Below, in pieces: positions 63,363-64,000 of a stretch of 64,000 nucleotides of DNA; within the stretch, counting starts at the first letter, position 1, and each line of letters begins with the position of its first letter. Both the position numbers and the translations under genes were made by a program. This stretch comes from Agromyces fucosus. Lineage in GTDB: Bacteria > Actinomycetota > Actinomycetes > Actinomycetales > Microbacteriaceae. The stretch covers positions 1,054,001 to 1,118,000 of the forward strand of contig NZ_SDPO01000002.1 of NCBI RefSeq assembly GCF_004134865.1, in the 5' to 3' direction. Below the pieces are notes generated by a model. It searched no databases. It saw nothing but the letters and a program-made list of their open reading frames with translations, and was not told the DNA's origin.

Positions 63363-63860
63363 ATGAACGACACGACCCAGCACGAGACGCACGATCTCGT
63401 CGTGAGCCGCGACATCCCCGCCCCCATCGAGGCGGCCTGGAAATCGTGGACCGAACCCGACCGGGTGCTTCGCTGGTGGGGCCCGACCGGCTTCACCTGC
63501 ACGGTCGCCGAGCTCGACGTGCGCGTCGGCGGCACGTCCCTCGTGTGCATGACCGCCCCCGACTGGGGGTTCCCGGCGCTGTACAGCACGTGGGCGTACA
63601 CGCTCGTCGACGCACCGCGCCGCCTCGAGTTCATCCACAACATCGCCGACGAGCACGGCGCCACGATCGACCCGGCGACCATCGGGGCAGCGGGCATCCC
63701 GCGCGACGTGCGGCACGTCATCGCATTCGAGTCGATCGGCGACGGCGACGCGACGCGACTCACCGTCACCGAACTCGGCTACACCGACCCCGAGCAGCTC
63801 GCGCTTTCGAAGAAGGGCCTCGAGGAGTCCCTCGACAAGCTCGTCGCGATCTACGTGTGA
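63363..63860 (+). CDS. SRPBCC/AHSA1-type lipid- or ligand-binding protein
   Basis: 165 aa from ATG 63363. The START-like fold is shown by 'LVVSRDIPAPIEAAWKSWTEPDRVLRWWGPTGFTCTVAELDVRVGG' and the C-terminal 'DPEQLALSKKGLEESLDKLVAIYV' helix, as in AHSA1 domain proteins. These bind hydrophobic ligands; the ligand is unknown. Regulation by the divergent HxlR protein is implied by the operators between them. Confidence 0.85.
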   Translation: MNDTTQHETHDLVVSRDIPAPIEAAWKSWTEPDRVLRWWGPTGFTCTVAELDVRVGGTSLVCMTAPDWGFPALYSTWAYTLVDAPRRLEFIHNIADEHGATIDPATIGAAGIPRDVRHVIAFESIGDGDATRLTVTELGYTDPEQLALSKKGLEESLDKLVAIYV

Positions 63861-63902
63861 AGGCGGTGCTCATGCGTCGGCGGCCGATGCCGCGGCATCC
63901 GT

Positions 63903-64000
63903 TCAGATCTTGGAGTACCACTCGACGACGTTTCCGCCCTCGAATGAGCGCACCTCGTCGAGCGCGAACGCGGTCGGGCTGAACTCGGGGCCGAAGGCGG
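63903..64000 (-). CDS. C-terminal fragment of an unidentified protein
   Basis: A leftward frame enters from the right edge and stops at TGA 63903-63905. The visible ~31 residues end 'DEVRSFEGGNVVEWYSKI'. This resembles the last strand pair of dihydrofolate-reductase/RibD-type proteins, but the piece is too short for a firm call. Confidence 0.45.
   Translation of the reverse strand, partial: AFGPEFSPTAFALDEVRSFEGGNVVEWYSKI

Overview
The window is the replication-origin neighbourhood of a high-G+C actinobacterial chromosome. Gene content, the class E sortase and CrgA, the rpsF-ssb-rpsR-rplI-dnaB block and the protein sequences fit family Microbacteriaceae (Agromyces-like; genus is an inference). 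Gene order closely follows the classical actinobacterial origin region known from Mycobacterium tuberculosis: fhaA-fhaB-pstP-rodA-pbpA-pknA-pknB, pabA/trpG, crgA, ppiA, alaT/ileT, DUF3566, gyrA-gyrB, dciA, recF, dnaN, oriC, dnaA, rpmH-rnpA-yidD-yidC-jag-rsmG, parA-parB, trxA-trxB, murJ, DUF6049, pcnA.

Layout. Bases 1-9.4 kb hold accessory and metabolic genes: an SDR fragment, a YbaK-type deacylase, a pentapeptide-repeat protein, a membrane-fused GH5 glycosidase, an ECF-type sigma factor, an NTF2-like protein, tRNA-Leu(CAG), and a translationally coupled HAD phosphatase plus GH65 phosphorylase pair. From 9.5 to 18.3 kb runs the signalling and cell-wall operon (two FHA proteins, PP2C phosphatase, RodA/FtsW, PBP2, two Ser/Thr kinases). 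From 18.4 to 22.8 kb lie PabA, a 51-aa membrane protein, sortase E, CrgA, a zinc-ribbon rhomboid, cyclophilin and a small membrane protein. From 22.8 to 27.3 kb is a variable segment: a leader-type peptide gene, a Nudix hydrolase, DUF1801, gene remnants, small membrane proteins and an ECF sigma factor with a membrane partner. From 27.5 to 38.2 kb are tRNA-Ala, tRNA-Ile, DUF3566, gyrA, gyrB, dciA, recF, dnaN, oriC and dnaA, all leftward. From 38.2 to 48.5 kb the genes run rightward: rpmH to rsmG, a 4.1-kb gene-free stretch with most of the parS sites and low-complexity repeats, then parA and parB. From 48.6 to 56.6 kb the genes run leftward (ddl, aminotransferase, trxA, trxB, murJ, DUF6049). 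From 56.7 to 62.8 kb they run rightward (pcnA, a membrane protein, rpsF, ssb, rpsR, rplI, dnaB). The end carries a divergent HxlR regulator/SRPBCC pair with two clear operator palindromes and a gene fragment.

How it works together. DnaA acts at the dnaA-dnaN spacer to start replication. DnaN, SSB, DnaB, DciA, RecF and gyrase supply the fork. ParB loaded at the seven parS sites, with ParA, segregates the new origins. The kinase/phosphatase/FHA cluster with RodA, PBP2, CrgA and MurJ controls cell-wall growth and division.

Most unusual points: (i) the parS-rich, apparently non-coding 4.1-kb island between rsmG and parA, with a 27-unit 8-bp tandem repeat; (ii) a ParA with a ~390-residue disordered N-terminal extension that carries a parS site inside its coding sequence; (iii) perfect DnaA boxes outside the dnaA-dnaN spacer, upstream of dnaB and between crgA and the rhomboid gene; (iv) a 24-codon leader-like gene ending in Cys-stop ahead of an unknown 83-aa gene; (v) a DUF3566 reading frame that has run past its usual end and stops inside tRNA-Ile.
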